Source: JAWXCM01 sp034408745 (lineage in GTDB: Bacteria > Acidobacteriota > Terriglobia > Bryobacterales > Bryobacteraceae). Taken from it: DNA of 49,545 bases. Under the pieces are notes generated by a model. It had not been told where the DNA came from and searched no databases. It saw only the letters and a list, made by a program, of their open reading frames with translations. A program made the translations under genes and the position numbers. The stretch lies in contig JAWXCM010000090.1 of assembly GCA_034408745.1 (NCBI GenBank), forward strand, positions 1 through 49,545. Reading direction: 5' to 3'. Below, one piece after another: positions 17,409-25,449 of this stretch. How positions within the stretch are numbered: position 1 is the first letter of the stretch; the number at the start of each line of letters is the position of its first letter.

Positions 17409-17426
17409 TCAAACTGACCCACCACC
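17409..17426 (-). repeat. Right terminal inverted repeat of the IS-like element
   Basis: On the minus strand it reads GGTGGTGGGTCAGTTTGA, the partner of 15876-15893. It abuts the right copy of the 8-bp duplication. Confidence 0.85.
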
Positions 17427-17434
17427 TGCAGGCT
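17427..17434. repeat. Target-site duplication, right copy
   Basis: TGCAGGCT, identical to 15868-15875. It overlaps the stop codon of the convergent methyltransferase gene (17433-17435), so the insertion preserved both neighbouring genes. Confidence 0.85.
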
Positions 17435-18245
17435 ACTCCGCTGGCTTTTCCGCGGCGTAGTTGACCAGGCGGACGCGTTCCATGCCGAAGTCGGCGCGTC
17501 CAATCGGCTCTTCGTATCGCAGCACGCGCAGCTTTGGGAACAGGGAAGGGAGTTCGCCTGTGTCGAACACGACTCCACCACCGATGGAACGGCCCTTTGT
17601 GGCGTCGCGGTGAAAGCCTGTGATGATAAGCACGCCGCCGGGCCTCAGGGCTCGGGTGACCTTCTCAGTCAGGTCTCGGCCACCGGCGTAGGAGATCAGG
17701 ATCAGGTCCCACCTGTTCTCGCCGAAGTCGAAGTCTTCGGACCGCCTGACCATGGTAGTCAGCCTGGTTCCGGCTTCCGCGGCGGTCTTCTGAGCCAGTG
17801 CGACCGCCTGTTCGGCCGGGTCGAAGCCAGTGACCTGCCAGCCCTGCTGTGCAAGCCAGATACCGTTTCGACCCTGCCCCATCCCCACATCCAGAGCCGT
17901 GCCCGGCTTGCGAGTCTTTGCGATTTCCGTGAGGAAGTGGTTGGAATTTGTGTTGAAGGTCGGCCTGGGCGCGGTCAGGATCCGGTTCCAGCGGGCGGTC
18001 TCGCCCTTGTCGCCGAGCGCCTGAATCGTGCGAACCTGCGCGTCGGCATCGGTGGCCGAAACGCCCTTCCGCACCAGCCATTCGCGGTACTGCTTCTCAC
18101 CTGGGTCACCTTGCGGGAGTGCTGCCCCCTCCGCATTCCGCCACCGGCGGTACTCTTCGTAAATCGTGATGTCTGCGGGGGACTGGCCTGCGGCCATAAA
18201 CGACGCCATCAAGCTGAGAGTACAAACGCATGCGGCGCGATTCAT
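17433..18245 (-). CDS. SAM-dependent methyltransferase with a signal peptide
   Basis: This 270-residue protein starts with a hydrophobic segment and small-residue cleavage site (MNRAACVCTLSLMASFMAAG then QSPAD), which predicts export. A class I methyltransferase domain lies at about residues 110-220: motif I ALDVGMGQGRNGIWLA, acidic FDPAEQAV after strand 2, WDLILISYAG and RALRPGGVLIITGFH. The fold is like TehB/UbiE-type methyltransferases. Exported SAM enzymes are unusual because SAM is cytoplasmic, so either the N-terminus is a membrane anchor or the start is further in. It ends against the IS-like element. Confidence 0.85.
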   Translation of the reverse strand: MNRAACVCTLSLMASFMAAGQSPADITIYEEYRRWRNAEGAALPQGDPGEKQYREWLVRKGVSATDADAQVRTIQALGDKGETARWNRILTAPRPTFNTNSNHFLTEIAKTRKPGTALDVGMGQGRNGIWLAQQGWQVTGFDPAEQAVALAQKTAAEAGTRLTTMVRRSEDFDFGENRWDLILISYAGGRDLTEKVTRALRPGGVLIITGFHRDATKGRSIGGGVVFDTGELPSLFPKLRVLRYEEPIGRADFGMERVRLVNYAAEKPAE

Positions 18246-18304
18246 GGGCGAAATCGTACCACCTTGCCGCGCCCGGCGTATGTGTTGTAACGTCAGTGTG
18301 TCGG

Positions 18305-18799
18305 TTACTTAGTCGCGCTGCCAAGTTCAGGACTGGTAGGTCCGGCGGGCTCCGCGGTCCAGTTTTGCCGAATTACCAGACTCTGGTCGCTGTAGAACGT
18401 TCGCCGACCCGTGTTGCCGAAGGCTTCCGGCACCGCGACAATCGAGTAACCCTGCGCATTGCCGATGACCGTGTACTTGAAGCCGCTGTGAGCGCCCTTG
18501 GCCAGTTCGCCGGGGATTAGATCGGCGCCGCTGGGACCGGCCTGTCCGCCAGCCGGGGGGCCGAGTTCGGCGAGGTTCGCCGCATAGCGGCCGAACTGCG
18601 AGTAATACTGCGTCTGAGCCGTGTGGATGGTTTTCACTTCACTCACCGCGGCGGTTTCCTGCGCCTGCATGCGGTTCTGATTCAGCTTTGGAGCGGCGAT
18701 GGCGGCCAGAATCAGAATGATCGCAACTACGATCAGAAGCTCGATGAGCGAAAAGCCGCGGCTGTCACGGCGTCGGCGAATGGTTCCCATATCACTCAT
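18305..18799 (-). CDS. Type IV pilin-like protein
   Basis: A 164-residue protein with a class III signal: a short basic leader (RRRRDSRG) followed by the prepilin-peptidase site G-F-S-L-I-E-L-L and the hydrophobic IVVAIILILAAIAA helix. The remainder (QETAAVSEVKTIHTAQTQYYSQFGRYAANLAELGPP) is the usual globular head of PilA/PilE-type pilins and pseudopilins. No other pilus gene is adjacent. The start is ATG 18799 or ATG 18790. It diverges from the TPR gene with only 10 bp between the two start codons. Confidence 0.85.
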   Translation of the reverse strand: MSDMGTIRRRRDSRGFSLIELLIVVAIILILAAIAAPKLNQNRMQAQETAAVSEVKTIHTAQTQYYSQFGRYAANLAELGPPAGGQAGPSGADLIPGELAKGAHSGFKYTVIGNAQGYSIVAVPEAFGNTGRRTFYSDQSLVIRQNWTAEPAGPTSPELGSATK

Positions 18800-18809
18800 A
18801 ATGACGTAA

Positions 18810-19424
18810 ATGCCTGTCCGTCTGTTGACTCTCCTGTTCTGTGGCGTCGCTCTCGCTCAAAACCGGCTGCCGCCCGATGCCGCGGGGCTCTACCGTCAGG
18901 CTCAGGACGATTTTCGCGCCGGCCGCGTGAAGCAGTCGGTCGAAGCGTTCGACCGCGTCGCCGCCATGGTTCCGGACGGTGCACCGATGCTCTGGCAGCG
19001 GGGTATCGCGCTGTACTACGTCGGCCGGTACGAGGACTGCCGGCTGCAATTCGAGTCGCACCGCACTGTGAATCCCGACGACGTGGAGAACGCGGCGTGG
19101 CATTATTTGTGCGTCGCCCGCCAGTCGACTCCGGCCAAAGCCCGTGCCGCCCTGTTGCCTGTCGGCCCCGACCCACGTATGCCGATGCGCGAGATCTACC
19201 GCCTGTACCGGGGAGAGCTGAAGCCTGCCGATGTGCTGTCGGTGGCCGGGACTCGGGAGGAAGCGCTGTTTTCCGCACATCTGTATATCGCCATGTGGTA
19301 CGAAGCCCAGGGTTTGCGCGCCGACGCTCGCAGACACTTCGCCCTTGCGGCCGAGCCTCGGTTCGAGAACGCCGGCGGGTACATGTGGGATGTCGCGACC
19401 GTTCATCTGAAACAAATGAAATGA
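18810..19424 (+). CDS. Secreted TPR-repeat protein
   Basis: A 204-residue protein opening with a signal peptide (MPVRLLTLLFCGVALAQ). It contains tetratricopeptide-like repeats: LYRQAQDDFRAGRVKQSVEAF with FDRVAAMVPDGAPMLWQRGI, then ALYYVGRYEDCRLQFE, and a last repeat around HLYIAMWYEAQGLRADARRHFALA. TPRs mediate protein-protein contacts; the partner is unknown. It could serve in pilus or envelope assembly, given the divergent pilin, but this is inference. The start codon lies 10 bp from that of the pilin gene. Confidence 0.75.
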   Translation: MPVRLLTLLFCGVALAQNRLPPDAAGLYRQAQDDFRAGRVKQSVEAFDRVAAMVPDGAPMLWQRGIALYYVGRYEDCRLQFESHRTVNPDDVENAAWHYLCVARQSTPAKARAALLPVGPDPRMPMREIYRLYRGELKPADVLSVAGTREEALFSAHLYIAMWYEAQGLRADARRHFALAAEPRFENAGGYMWDVATVHLKQMK

Positions 19425-19434
19425 CGAGCGAGCC

Positions 19435-21773
19435 CTATTCCTCGCGCAGCGCGGTGGCAGGCTGGATGCGGGTCGCGCGCAACGCCGGTATCGCGGTAGC
19501 GGCGGCCGCGACCGTGAGGCTCAGCAGTACCGCGGTGATGAGCATCGGCACGTCTCGGCCCTGTACGCCGTAGAGTTTCGATCCTGCGAAGTCGCCCGAT
19601 AGCCACCCGAGACCGGCGCCAGCGGTGACGCTCACCAGGGCAACTATTGCCAGCTCTCGCATCACCAGTGCCAGCACCCGGCCGGCAGCGCTCCCAGCGC
19701 GATGCGGAGGGCGATTTCGTGAGTTCGCCGTGCCACCGTCCATGCAATCACGCCATATACACCGAGCGCGGTCAACAGCACGGCCACGCCGGCGAATGAA
19801 GTGCACAGGATCGCCAGTACGCGGTCGGCCGCGGCGGCGGAGTTGATGCGCTCCCGCATGGTCTTGATCTCATCCACCGGCACGTTCCCATCAATGGACC
19901 GCACCGCTGCCCGAATCGAGTTGGAGATGCTGGCGTCCTCGGCCGCGGTTCGGAGGTAGAAGGTCATTTGAAACAGTCGAGGCTCCTGACCGTGCGGGAT
20001 GTAGATGTCGGGAGCAGCCTCGTCCCGCAGGCCCTTCCGCACATTTTTCACCACGCCTACAATCTCGACATTCGGCACCACTTTCCCCGATCCCCACGCG
20101 ATTTTCCGGCCCAACGCGTTGCCCTGGCAGTACTTTTTCGAGAATGCTTCGTTGACGATGACGACCTGGGGTGCGCCCTCACGGTCGCCTTCGGTGAAGT
20201 CGCGGCCCGCCAGCAGCGGTGTGCTGAGCGTTCGGAAAAAGCCCGGTACGGTGGTGTGCTGCGACACTCCGGCCTCTTCACCCTGCGGTGGAACATACCC
20301 CTCCACCGTCAGGTTGGAGCTGCGCTCACTCCCGCTCATCGGCCCTGGGTTCGATCCGCCCGCCGCGGTCACGCCAGGCAACGACTGCAGCCGCGGACCC
20401 CGACTGCCCGGGGTTGATGTCGAACTGCACCAGGCGTTCCGTCCGAAAGCCGGGATCGACGCGCATCAGGTTGTTGAGGCTGCGAAGGAATAAGCCGGCG
20501 CCGAACAGCAGCAGTGTCGCGAGCGCAATCTGCGCGCCCACCAGCAGCTTTCGAACCGTCGCGTGGGACGCGGAAAGCGACCGGTTCTGCAATGACCTCG
20601 CCAGATCCTTTCCAGCCAGTTGCAGCGCCGGGCGAGGGTGGAGTCGCCGTCCGTTGCCAGCTTGAGCAATGCCTGGGTCATTGCCGATGCCAGCACCAGA
20701 CCGAGCCCGCAACCTGCCGCCGCGAGCACGAAGTTCTCCACCAGTGACTGGCGCAGGATCCGCAGACGGCCCGCGCCAAGGCTGAGGCGGATCGCGATGT
20801 CGCGCTGTCGTGCGGCGGCTCTCGCCAGCAACAGCCCGGCGATGTTGACACAGGCGATCAGCAGCACTGTTGCGACCGTGCCCATCAGGATCAGCAGCGG
20901 AGTTCGCAGGCTACGGTTCAGCGGGTTGATGCCCCGGCTGCCGTCGATCACCTCAATGCGCCGGACCGTCGTGTCGTCCTGCGCCTTCCCCCTGACGGAC
21001 GAGAGGCCTTCCAGAATTCCGATCCAGGTCGGCTGCATGGCGCTGGTGGCCTGAGCCGCCGATACGCCGGGCTTCAGCCTGGCGAACAGGTTCACCCAGC
21101 GAACATCGCGCGCTGTGCCATCCATGTCGGGATAGAGCTGCCGCTGCATGGAAATCGGGACCACCACATCGGGCTTGTTTCCACGGACGGCGCTGCAGAA
21201 CGTCGCTGGCAGCACGCCGACCACGGTGAAGGGCAGGCCATTCAGACGAATGGTCTGGCCCACGATCTTTGGGTCGCCGCCGAATCGTTCGAGCCAGCTG
21301 GAATGGGTGAGCATCGCGACCGGGCGCTCGCCGGGAGCCCCGTCGTCCTCAGGCAGGATCGCGCGTCCGAGTGTCGCTTCCACGCCGAGGAGGGAGAACA
21401 GGTTGCCAGAGACGGCCTCCATCGCGACGTACTCGTTGTTGGCGCCGTTCAATACTACGCGGGGCATGCCGCCACGAACGGCTACGCCATCGAACAAATC
21501 GGTTCGCGCACGAAACTGCTTCGCCATATCGAGCGAAAACACGGACTCGTAGTTGTCGCTGGAAGCGGTGCCGCGCAGGTTCTTGCTGTCGCCGTGAAAT
21601 ACCACAATGCGCTGCGGGTCTTTCACTGGAAGTGTCTGGAGTATGGCCTGATCCAGCAGGGAGAACACCGCGGTATTGGCGCCGATTCCCAGCGCCAGAG
21701 ACAGCACCACAATCGAGGAGAACAAGGGGAACGCTGTGATGTTGCGAAGCGACTGGCGAAGGTCCTGAACCAT
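19435..21773 (-). pseudogene. Orphan MacB/FtsX permease (ADOP-type), multiply frameshifted
   Basis: From ATG 21773 the frame encodes the N-terminal half of a duplicated permease: TM1 (FSSIVVLSLALGIGANTAVF), a MacB periplasmic core domain (DNYESVFSLDMAKQFRARTD; AVSGNLFSLLGVEATLGRAI) and an FtsX module (LLIACVNIAGLLLARAAARQ). Lesions then interrupt it: near 20628-20636 LAPALQLAG follows TLA directly, with about 35 residues missing; near 20392-20403 about 15 residues are missing; near 19676-19684 there is a small indel. Between them the second core and FtsX (VVIVNEAFSKKYCQGNALG; GRVLALVMRELAIVALVSV) and the C-terminus are still recognisable. Intact, it would be an inner-membrane permease without its own ATPase. 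Not functional as read. Confidence 0.8.
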
Positions 21774-21823
21774 GATGTCTACTTTAGACGGGATCGGGGT
21801 GCCGCGTGTTAGCATGACGGGCG

Positions 21824-22903
21824 ATGACACGCCGTACCTTCGTCTCCGCTGCGGCAGGAGCCGCGGCCACTGCGCTTCCGGCTGCCGCGCAGGCAAACCA
21901 GCCCATGCCGATGGGTTTTAACACCTACTGCCTTCGAGCTCTCAGGTGGAATGACCGCCAGTTGCTGGAATACGCCGCCGCCCAGAAGCTCGACGCCATT
22001 TTCCTGCAGGATTCCATCGATCCCGGTCTGCGCGAGGCCTCGCACTGGTCGGAAGTGAAGGCGATGGCGAAGGACCTGGGGCTGTATTTGGAAACGGGTG
22101 GCAGCGGTGTGTTCGTCAAGAGCCCGGATAACCACGCCGGTGCTGTCGAGAACATGCGGTTTCAGATTACCCGCGCCCAGGCGATGGGGTCGCCCGTCGT
22201 GCGCTGCAATATCTCCGGCGGCCGCGCGCTGCTTCCTCCCGGTCCATACGAGCAGACGCTGGAGAAAGTCGCGGCCATTTTTCGCGATGTGCGGAGTCAG
22301 GTGAAGGACGCCGGCATGAAGATCGCGCTCGAAGTCCACAAGGATTTCCAGGCGTGGGAGTTTAAGAATCTGGTGGAGGCGGCGGGGCCGGATTATGTCG
22401 GCATCTACATGGATACCGGGAACCCGGTGTTCGTGCTGGAGCATCCCCTGACCACGCTGGAAACACTGGCGCCTTACGTGGTCACGCTCCACTTGCGGGA
22501 TTCGGTGGTGTACGAACACAAGCGCGGAGTCGCGGTGCAGTGGGTACCTCTTGGCGAAGGCAACGTCGATTTTAAGGAATTGATGGCGAAAGCCCGTGTG
22601 CTGACTCCGAAAGTCCACGTATTTATCAAACCGATTACCGGCCGACCGCCCGATATTCTGCCGTACCTGGAGCAGGATTTCTGGAAACTGTACCCGAAAG
22701 CCCGTGCCGCCGAGTTCGCCCGGTTCCTCGCGCTGGCGAAGAAAGGCGGGCCGTATGAAGGCCACGTGGTGATTGAGGATCTGCAGACAGGACAGAACCC
22801 CGCCTTTGCAGAGGCCATCAAATTTCAGCAGCGGAACCATGTGGAGCGCAGTATCGAGTACGCGAAGAAGACGCTCGGCCTGGGCCGCCGCTGGCGGGCT
22901 TAG
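21824..22903 (+). CDS. TIM-barrel sugar isomerase/epimerase-like protein (exported)
   Basis: A 359-residue protein with a Tat-like N-terminus (TRRTFVSAAAGAAATALPAA). The core is a xylose-isomerase-like TIM barrel (sugar phosphate isomerase/epimerase family). Putative metal ligands sit where the family has them: LEVHKD, YMDTGN, LHLRD and a late VIEDLQTG. The substrate is unknown. Exported members are common in Acidobacteria and Planctomycetes. It starts 50 bp from the (minus-strand) permease pseudogene, is followed 8 bp later by the HipA-like gene, and appears intact. Confidence 0.8.
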   Translation: MTRRTFVSAAAGAAATALPAAAQANQPMPMGFNTYCLRALRWNDRQLLEYAAAQKLDAIFLQDSIDPGLREASHWSEVKAMAKDLGLYLETGGSGVFVKSPDNHAGAVENMRFQITRAQAMGSPVVRCNISGGRALLPPGPYEQTLEKVAAIFRDVRSQVKDAGMKIALEVHKDFQAWEFKNLVEAAGPDYVGIYMDTGNPVFVLEHPLTTLETLAPYVVTLHLRDSVVYEHKRGVAVQWVPLGEGNVDFKELMAKARVLTPKVHVFIKPITGRPPDILPYLEQDFWKLYPKARAAEFARFLALAKKGGPYEGHVVIEDLQTGQNPAFAEAIKFQQRNHVERSIEYAKKTLGLGRRWRA

Positions 22904-22911
22904 CTGGAAGG

Positions 22912-23706
22912 ATGCAGCTTCGGACGGTTACGGCAACACGCTACGTCACGCCACTGCGCGAGGGCGGGTCCCTGCCTGCCATTGTCGAGGCGGACGACCT
23001 GGGCCTGTATGTCGTCAAGTTCCGCGGGGCGGGGCAGGGAGTTCTTGCCCTTACCGCGGACCTGATCGGCTGCGAACTGGCGCGGGCGCTCGGGCTGCTG
23101 GTGCCGGACGTGGTCTGCGTTGACGTGGATCCGGCGCTCGGACGCAATGAGCCGGACTACGAAATCCGCGAATTACTCCAGAAAAGCACCGGAATTAATC
23201 TGGGGATCGATTATCTCCCGGGTTCTTTCATGTTTGACGCGGCCGCCAGGTTATTTCCGGATGCTGCGGCTGCGGCGGATATCGTGTGGCTGGACGCCTT
23301 TATAACGAACGTTGACCGTACGGCCCGCAATCCGAATCTGCTGTGGTGGCACCGCAAACTCTACTGCATTGACCACGGCGCGGCCTTGTATTTTCACTAC
23401 AACTGGACGGGTTTCGGCGCGATCCATGAAGCGGCGCTAAGCCCTTTCGCGCCGATCCGCCAGCATGTCCTGTTGCCGCATGCCTCGTCGATCGTCGACG
23501 CGGCGGCACGGCTGACGCCGCGGATCAATCCGGATGTGCTTACAGGCATTCTGGACGCGGTGCCTGACGAGTGGCTGCTGCCTGAACCGGACGCTCCAAC
23601 GCCCCAGGAAAAGCGCGCGCTGTATGTGGAGTTTTTCCTCCGCCGGCTGGAATCTGCGAGTATCTTCACAGAGGAGGCGGAGCGTGCTCGAACGCAGCTC
23701 ATTTGA
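22912..23706 (+). CDS. HipA-like kinase family protein
   Basis: A 264-residue protein of the short HipA-like family. A ribosome-binding site (GGAAGG) precedes ATG 22912. Kinase-like motifs: YVVKFRGAGQG in the N-terminal lobe (Lys), WLDAFITNVDRTARNPN (the family's Asn-x-Asp-Arg) and LYCIDHGAAL (metal-binding Asp). HipA-type proteins are atypical Ser/Thr kinases known from persistence modules, but members paired with DUF3037 need not be toxins. The DUF3037 gene begins 23 bp before its stop, a conserved pairing. The function is unknown. Confidence 0.75.
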   Translation: MQLRTVTATRYVTPLREGGSLPAIVEADDLGLYVVKFRGAGQGVLALTADLIGCELARALGLLVPDVVCVDVDPALGRNEPDYEIRELLQKSTGINLGIDYLPGSFMFDAAARLFPDAAAAADIVWLDAFITNVDRTARNPNLLWWHRKLYCIDHGAALYFHYNWTGFGAIHEAALSPFAPIRQHVLLPHASSIVDAAARLTPRINPDVLTGILDAVPDEWLLPEPDAPTPQEKRALYVEFFLRRLESASIFTEEAERARTQLI

Positions 23707-24070
23707 TTACGCCATCCTGCGCATTGTTCCCCGAGTGGAACGCGCCGAATTCATCAACGCCGGTCTGATCCTGCACTGTCTGACACTGAACTTTCTGGAA
23801 GCCCGGGTACACTGCGATGAGCGTCTGTGGCGCGACCTCTGCCCTGGTCTCGACGTGGAAGAGACCTGCCGGCACTTGTCAACATTCCCGAAGATCTGTG
23901 CGGGTGACGCGGATGCGGGACCCATTGCGCAACTGTCGCGACGCCAGCGATTTCACTGGCTGGTCTCGCCGCGCAGCACCATCGTGCAGGTCTCGCCCGT
24001 TCACTGCGGTCTGTGCGAATCGCCAGAGGCGGTGTTCGAAGACTTGTTCACCAAACTCGTTCTGCGGTGA
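23684..24070 (+). CDS. DUF3037 protein
   Basis: A 128-residue protein starting at GTG 23684, just after GAGGAGG (23671-23677), the reason for this start. It contains the DUF3037 signature DYAILRIVPRVERAEFINAG and later FHWLVSPRSTIVQVSPVH. DUF3037 proteins usually neighbour a HipA-like kinase, as here, with a 23-bp overlap that implies co-translation. Biochemical role unknown; a partner or regulator of the kinase is the simplest inference. Confidence 0.8.
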   Translation: MLERSSFDYAILRIVPRVERAEFINAGLILHCLTLNFLEARVHCDERLWRDLCPGLDVEETCRHLSTFPKICAGDADAGPIAQLSRRQRFHWLVSPRSTIVQVSPVHCGLCESPEAVFEDLFTKLVLR

Positions 24071-24208
24071 GTGATTCGATGGTGAAGAATCCTACGCACC
24101 TGACTCACCGGTCGAACGCAGAGGTATTGCTTCGGCTGGAAGTGGACCGGGCTGGCCTAATTTGAATTATTTTCTATTGGCTCTCGCGGATTAACCGACA
24201 AGCCAAAT

Positions 24209-25351
24209 GTGAATTTCGTGCAGAGCACGCGCCGCCAGGGCCGAGTGTGCAAGCTCGTTGTCCGGTTTCTCGGAATCGCTAGCCTGATAACTGTCATGTC
24301 GTCCCCGGCGAGCGCTCAAGACTTGATTGATCATGGAGTGTCCCCCGCTCGCAAGACCCAGCGGGTGCTGGAGGCTGCGGGACTCACACTGGGCGTCTCC
24401 CACACGTTCGAAGTGATCGGCGGCAACAGGGATGCTGTTGGGACGCCACTCGCCGGTGGCCTCACCGACGCTTACCTTCGATGGACGCCGACATGGCAGG
24501 GGTGCTCGAAGTGTGGGGAATTCCGTGCCGGTTACAGCGCCTATTCTCAGACACGGCCGTCGACAGCGACGGACATGCAGGGTCTCTCCAGCCTGACGGC
24601 ACCCACCTTCCATCGATGGAGGCAAGCGTACTACCAGGTGTCTCCAGTGGAAGGGGTTCGCATTAAGGCCGGCAAAGTGGACGCAAACACGGAGTTCGCG
24701 GTAGTAGAAGCTGCCGGCGATCTGTCCAATGCATCGGCAGGCTTAAGTCCGACGCTGTTCACCATGCCGTCATATCCCGATGGCGCTCTCAGCCTCAATG
24801 CATTCGTAATTCCCGCGGCAGGGTTCAGTGTCGGTGCTGGCGCTTACAGGACGGTCGAAGGCGGACGCTATTACGTTACAGAAGCGGGCCGGCGGTGGCA
24901 GGGTTCGCGGCCTCGGCGCATCGCCGGAGGATTCTGGCAGCAGCGCAATGGACCGATACATACTTCCGGGACTTATATTACGGCGGAACAAACGCTGATT
25001 TCCCGGGGAGCGGTTCGTCGTCTGCAAGTGTTCGGACGGTTTTCCACCGCAGACAAAACCGTTGCTCCCGCTTCTACACACACATTCGCCGGCGCTTCGT
25101 GGACGGGATTTAACAACCGGGCCGCCGATTCCGCCGGCATCGCGGTCTTCCGCCTGTCCCCCGTGCTCGAAGGGCTGACGTCTGACACGGAAGTCACCTT
25201 TGAGGCTTATTACAAGGTCGTGCTCAACAGCCGGCTTGAAGCCAAGTTAGACCTGCAGCGCGTGCAGCGGCCGGGAGGCGTCGCAGACGGACCTTCCTGC
25301 CTTGTCGTGTCACTCAGGCTACGCTTCCAGCTCTCTACAGGAAAAGAATAG
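24209..25351 (+). CDS. OprB-like carbohydrate porin
   Basis: A 380-residue protein with an N-terminal signal region (LVVRFLGIASLITVMSSPASA, cut near SAQ) and a C-terminal beta-barrel. The segment GKVDANTEFAVVEAAGD with SPTLFTMPSYPDGALSLN is typical of OprB/carbohydrate-selective porins. It probably forms an outer-membrane channel for sugars. It has no operon partner: about 140 bp of featureless sequence separates it from the DUF3037 gene. The start is GTG 24209. Confidence 0.75.
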   Translation: MNFVQSTRRQGRVCKLVVRFLGIASLITVMSSPASAQDLIDHGVSPARKTQRVLEAAGLTLGVSHTFEVIGGNRDAVGTPLAGGLTDAYLRWTPTWQGCSKCGEFRAGYSAYSQTRPSTATDMQGLSSLTAPTFHRWRQAYYQVSPVEGVRIKAGKVDANTEFAVVEAAGDLSNASAGLSPTLFTMPSYPDGALSLNAFVIPAAGFSVGAGAYRTVEGGRYYVTEAGRRWQGSRPRRIAGGFWQQRNGPIHTSGTYITAEQTLISRGAVRRLQVFGRFSTADKTVAPASTHTFAGASWTGFNNRAADSAGIAVFRLSPVLEGLTSDTEVTFEAYYKVVLNSRLEAKLDLQRVQRPGGVADGPSCLVVSLRLRFQLSTGKE

Positions 25352-25449
25352 AACGTTATGAGAAATTGGTGATGGCAATTTTTGAAAAGGCTCCCTCCCG
25401 CTCCTGGGATCTTCTGCACGACCATCTTCTACTTGCAGCGCCGAGTTCA

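Larger units (their letters stand above)
15876..17426. mobile_element. Transposase-less IS-like element carrying two passenger genes
   Basis: This 1551-bp unit starts GGTAGTGGGTCAGTTTGA (15876-15893) and ends with the complement of GGTGGTGGGTCAGTTTGA (17409-17426): 18-bp inverted ends with one mismatch. Both flanks carry the same 8 bp, TGCAGGCT. Only about 32 codons of a transposase-like C-terminus remain inside; the rest is a passenger pair. The fit is to a non-autonomous element moved in trans (called a transporter IS, tIS, when it carries passengers). The element sits between two convergent genes whose stop codons would be 9 bp apart without it. Confidence 0.82.

Noticed and set aside
21809..22840. 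A 343-codon minus-strand open frame opposite the TIM-barrel gene
   Set aside because: Shadow of the plus-strand gene, which has all expected motifs.
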